From: Clostridia bacterium
GTDB lineage: Bacteria > Bacillota > Clostridia > Christensenellales > Borkfalkiaceae
Direction: 5' to 3'
NCBI GenBank assembly: GCA_017457345.1
Contig: JAFTHR010000119.1
Coordinates: 1-7,899 of the forward strand
Length of the DNA: 7,899 nucleotides
The number at the start of each line of letters is the position of its first letter. Position 1 is the stretch's first letter. The notes beneath the pieces are model-generated. The model was given only the letters and a program-made list of their open reading frames with translations, made no database searches and was not told the DNA's origin. A program made the position numbers and the translations under genes. Below, in pieces: positions 5,419 through 7,899 of the stretch.

Positions 5419-6564
5419 TTATTCTTCTTCGGGGAGAAAGCCTTCAAGGGAAATTTGCTCGTCGTCACCCAAGTCCACGCCTTTCAGTTTTTTAGCGATA
5501 GCGCGGGTTTTGCCTGCCGCCGATTCAATGCTCGTTTGTGCTTCTTGTAATTTCTTTTGCGTTTTTTCCAGCGTTTCGGCAAATTTTGTAAATTCGCGCT
5601 TGAAAGCCGCAAGCAGTTGCCAAAGTTCTTGGGAACGGCTTTCAATCGCCGAAACCTTAAAGCCCGTTTGCAAGGTGGAAAGGAGCGCGCTTAAGTTGGT
5701 AGGGCCGCAAACTACCACGCGGCGTTTGTTTAAATGCTCGCCTAAATCGGGGAGTTTAAGCACTTCCGCGTAAAGGCTTTCTACCGGTAAATACATAATG
5801 GCAAAGTCGGTAGTGCGGGGCGGTAAAATATACTTGGCGGCAATGGAGTCCGCTTGGTGCTTCACGGCACGGACAAGGTTTTTCACCGCTTGTTCTTCGG
5901 CGAGTTTATCGGCGTTTTTTGCGGCGTCGATTAAGCGGTAGTATTCTTCAATCGGGAACTTACTATCGATCGGCAAGTATACGCGTTCGCCGTTTTTATC
6001 GGGTAAAAGAACGGCAAAGTCTACCATAGAATCGGCGTATGGATTGAGTTTTACGCTCGCTTCAAATTGGTTTGGCGCAAGCATTTGCGAGAGCAAGGCG
6101 TTCAGTTGCGTTTCCCCCCAAGTACCGCGCAATTTCACGTTCGTGAATACCTTTTTAATATCCGAAACGCTCTCCGCTAAGGAGTGGACTTCGCCAACGC
6201 TTTTCGTTACGGCGTCTAACCGCGTTTGAATGGCGTTATACGTTTCCCCTAAGCGATTGTCTAGCGTGGAAGAGAGTTTTTCATCTACCGTGCGGCGGAT
6301 TTCTTCTAAGGTACGCTGATTATTGTCGCTAATAAAACGCAGTTGCTCGTTTAGGGAAGATTGCAAAAAGTTCAAGCGGTATTCGGTGCTCGAAGAAAGT
6401 GCGCTAACGGATTGGCGAGTATATTCCGTGCTAGCGGAAAGCCCATCAATTTTTTCTTTGATTTTCGGATCGCTACCGCTTGATTTTTCCCGTTTTAAAA
6501 GTACGAGAAGTAAAATCAAACAAAGGCAGGAAAGGGCAATGGATATAATGATTAACGTGGTCAT
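5419..6564 (-). CDS. rmuC: DNA recombination protein RmuC homologue
   Basis: RmuC proteins are membrane-anchored, coiled-coil proteins with a predicted nuclease-like domain. In E. coli, loss raises inversion at short inverted repeats; the biochemical activity is not firmly known. The 381 residues show an N-terminal transmembrane anchor (about 3-23), a long coiled coil (about 35-140) and the RmuC domain. Marks in that domain are LRGTWGETQL (145-154), VDFAVLLPD (181-189), YLPIDSKFPIEEY (196-208), MYLPVESLYAE (257-267) and GPTNLSALL (287-295). A helical, charged tail follows. The ATG at 6564 has AGGAG 7 nt upstream. It overlaps the stop of cca by 4 nt (ATGA), so the two genes are translationally coupled. 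Within the coiled coil the tetrad STEY recurs at 45-48 and 59-62, a 14-residue spacing. The family call is firm and the function is inferred from the family. Confidence 0.95.
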   Translation of the reverse strand: MTTLIIISIALSCLCLILLLVLLKREKSSGSDPKIKEKIDGLSASTEYTRQSVSALSSSTEYRLNFLQSSLNEQLRFISDNNQRTLEEIRRTVDEKLSSTLDNRLGETYNAIQTRLDAVTKSVGEVHSLAESVSDIKKVFTNVKLRGTWGETQLNALLSQMLAPNQFEASVKLNPYADSMVDFAVLLPDKNGERVYLPIDSKFPIEEYYRLIDAAKNADKLAEEQAVKNLVRAVKHQADSIAAKYILPPRTTDFAIMYLPVESLYAEVLKLPDLGEHLNKRRVVVCGPTNLSALLSTLQTGFKVSAIESRSQELWQLLAAFKREFTKFAETLEKTQKKLQEAQTSIESAAGKTRAIAKKLKGVDLGDDEQISLEGFLPEEE

Positions 6565-7899
6565 TTTAAAACTCCTATTTGTTTTGCAAGGGAAAGGGAG
6601 AGTTTAATAAGTTTCTCTCTTTCATTAAGCGTTGGTTGAACGGCGGTTTGCATTAAAAGTTCGTTTAAAATACGCGAAACGGCGGGGGCAGGGATGCCTA
6701 TTTCTAAAAGTTCGTTGCCGCGCAAGGCAAGGTCCTTTAAGGAAAAAGGCGCTTTTTCCGCTTTCATTTTGTTTAAGAGATCTCTCCACTTTTTTACGGT
6801 GGGTGCGGTGGTGTTTTCGTTCATGCAACCGGAAAAATCCGCTTGTTTTAAAAGCATTAATTTTTCTAAAAATTCCTGCGAGTGGCGCACGAAAAATCGG
6901 CGCAATTTATTCTCACCCGTTTTGCAATCAAAATCGTACATATGGTATTTTACGAGATCGCTCGTTTCTTTCACGATTTTTTTAGAAGCGCGTAGCCTAT
7001 TTAAAATCTCTTCGGCGATTTTCGCGCCTTCTTCGGCGTGTGCGTAGAAATTACCGTCGCGGTAAAAACAGAAAGGCTTGCCCACGTCGTGCAAGAGCGC
7101 GGCAAGGCGCACCGTTTCGTCGGCAAAGGACACGGTTGCAAAAGTATGGTCTAACACGTCGAATTTATGAAAATCTTGGCGTTGACGAATGCCGCGGCCG
7201 ATCGCAAGTTCTTTTAAAACGATCTCCAACGCACCTATTTTTTCAAGGATTTGCAAGCCGCGCTTTGGTGCGTCTTTCAAACCGTGTTTCTTATCGGCAA
7301 AGAGCAAAAGTTGCAATTCGCAAAAAATCCGTTCAGGGGAAATATCGGCAAGGAGAGCGGCGTTTTTCTTGGCGCCGAGCAAACACTCTTCGTCTGGCTC
7401 GAACCCAAGTTGCGCGGCTTGGCGTGCAAGGCGAAGCAGGCGCAATCCGTCTTCCCCAAACACCTTATTCGGGTTATCTACCGTGGTGAGTCTGCGTTCT
7501 TTTATCGCGGCAATCCCGCCTAAGGGATCAACGTATTCTTCTCTTTCAATATCGTAGTACACGGCGTTGCAGGTGAAATCTCGGCGCTTTGCGTCGGCAA
7601 CGATATCGGTGGTAAAATAAGTTTCGGCGGGGCGGTGTGCGCCGCGCTCGTACTTATCCGAACGGAAGCAAGCGTATTCGTATTCTTGACCAAACCCGTC
7701 GCGCAGTTTTACCGTGCCCGTGGTTTTGTAAACGGATAAAACGTTGAACCCAAGCGCCGTTGCCGCGGTGCAAAACTCTTCTGCGGGCGTGGGTGCGCAA
7801 AGGTCGATATCGGGATTTTTTAAGGATTTGTCGGTTAAAAAATCGCGCGTGAAACCGCCCACCACGTATAAAGGGGTAGGGAGCGCGGCGGCGAGCGCA
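6561..7899 (-). CDS. cca: CCA tRNA nucleotidyltransferase with HD domain (5' end outside window)
   Basis: This class II CCA-adding enzyme or poly(A)-polymerase-like protein builds or repairs the 3' CCA end of tRNAs from CTP and ATP. The frame runs to the window edge. It begins about 11 residues before the GTG at 7865 with ALAAALPTPLYVVGGFTRD, so the true start lies a little beyond and that GTG is internal. Visible motifs are GGFTRD with the metal-binding NPDIDL (motif A), the RRDFTCNA segment, and EDGLRLLRLARQAAQLGF, the usual nucleotide-recognition helix region. A C-terminal HD phosphohydrolase-type domain has DHTF and LLHDVGKP. About 445 residues are visible, near full family length. The 3' end overlaps the rmuC start by ATGA. 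The CCA-adding call is favoured over poly(A) polymerase by size and by the HD domain. Confidence 0.95.
   Translation of the reverse strand, partial: ALAAALPTPLYVVGGFTRDFLTDKSLKNPDIDLCAPTPAEEFCTAATALGFNVLSVYKTTGTVKLRDGFGQEYEYACFRSDKYERGAHRPAETYFTTDIVADAKRRDFTCNAVYYDIEREEYVDPLGGIAAIKERRLTTVDNPNKVFGEDGLRLLRLARQAAQLGFEPDEECLLGAKKNAALLADISPERIFCELQLLLFADKKHGLKDAPKRGLQILEKIGALEIVLKELAIGRGIRQRQDFHKFDVLDHTFATVSFADETVRLAALLHDVGKPFCFYRDGNFYAHAEEGAKIAEEILNRLRASKKIVKETSDLVKYHMYDFDCKTGENKLRRFFVRHSQEFLEKLMLLKQADFSGCMNENTTAPTVKKWRDLLNKMKAEKAPFSLKDLALRGNELLEIGIPAPAVSRILNELLMQTAVQPTLNEREKLIKLSLSLAKQIGVLK

Noticed and set aside
5900..6450. Plus-strand open frames opposite rmuC
   Set aside because: They are short, overlap strongly conserved rmuC motifs on the other strand, and match no family I recognise.
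7040..7489. Plus-strand open frame of 149 codons opposite cca
   Set aside because: It is arginine-rich low-complexity translation of the reverse of conserved cca sequence, with no ribosome binding site.

Overview
The window reads as an ordinary chromosomal segment of a Gram-positive-type bacterium, most likely an anaerobic Clostridia-like member of the Bacillota. This rests on strong AGGAGG-type ribosome binding sites, near-consensus sigma-A promoters with 17-bp spacing, the Bacillota-type UppP loop, an HD-domain CCA-adding enzyme and a single cold shock protein with a long leader. No genus can be named. The genetic code is standard. I see no mobile element, CRISPR array, rRNA or tRNA.

Layout from left to right. 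Bases 2-541 (+) hold the C-terminal half of an MFS transporter cut by the window edge; it ends at a hairpin terminator shared with the convergent uppP gene. uppP (592-1455, -) makes undecaprenyl-diphosphate phosphatase, which recycles the lipid carrier for cell-wall synthesis. It is read from a strong promoter facing away from the csp promoter. The divergent csp gene (1746-1958, +) has a leader of about 140 nt with several competing RNA pairings, and ends in its own terminator. A consensus promoter then starts an Lgt-family membrane protein (2100-2879, +). After a 213-bp gap with short repeats come glpK (3093-4583, +) and an SDR oxidoreductase (4586-5359, +), which touch each other and probably form one operon. 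A very strong bidirectional terminator (5372-5411) closes it. On the minus strand, cca (5' end beyond the right edge) and rmuC overlap by ATGA and form a second operon converging on the same terminator.

How the genes work together: UppP acts in envelope lipid handling. The Lgt-like protein belongs to an envelope-lipid family but lacks several expected catalytic residues. GlpK feeds glycerol into phospholipid or glycolytic metabolism as glycerol-3-phosphate. The SDR is probably co-expressed with GlpK, though its substrate is unknown. The cca-rmuC pair covers tRNA 3'-end maturation and a DNA-maintenance protein.

I found no clear new system. The points most worth a second look are the csp leader architecture, the cysteine-rich Lgt homologue with altered active-site positions, the GlpK that appears to lack both known regulatory sites in one loop, and the GTCGAA repeats upstream of glpK.
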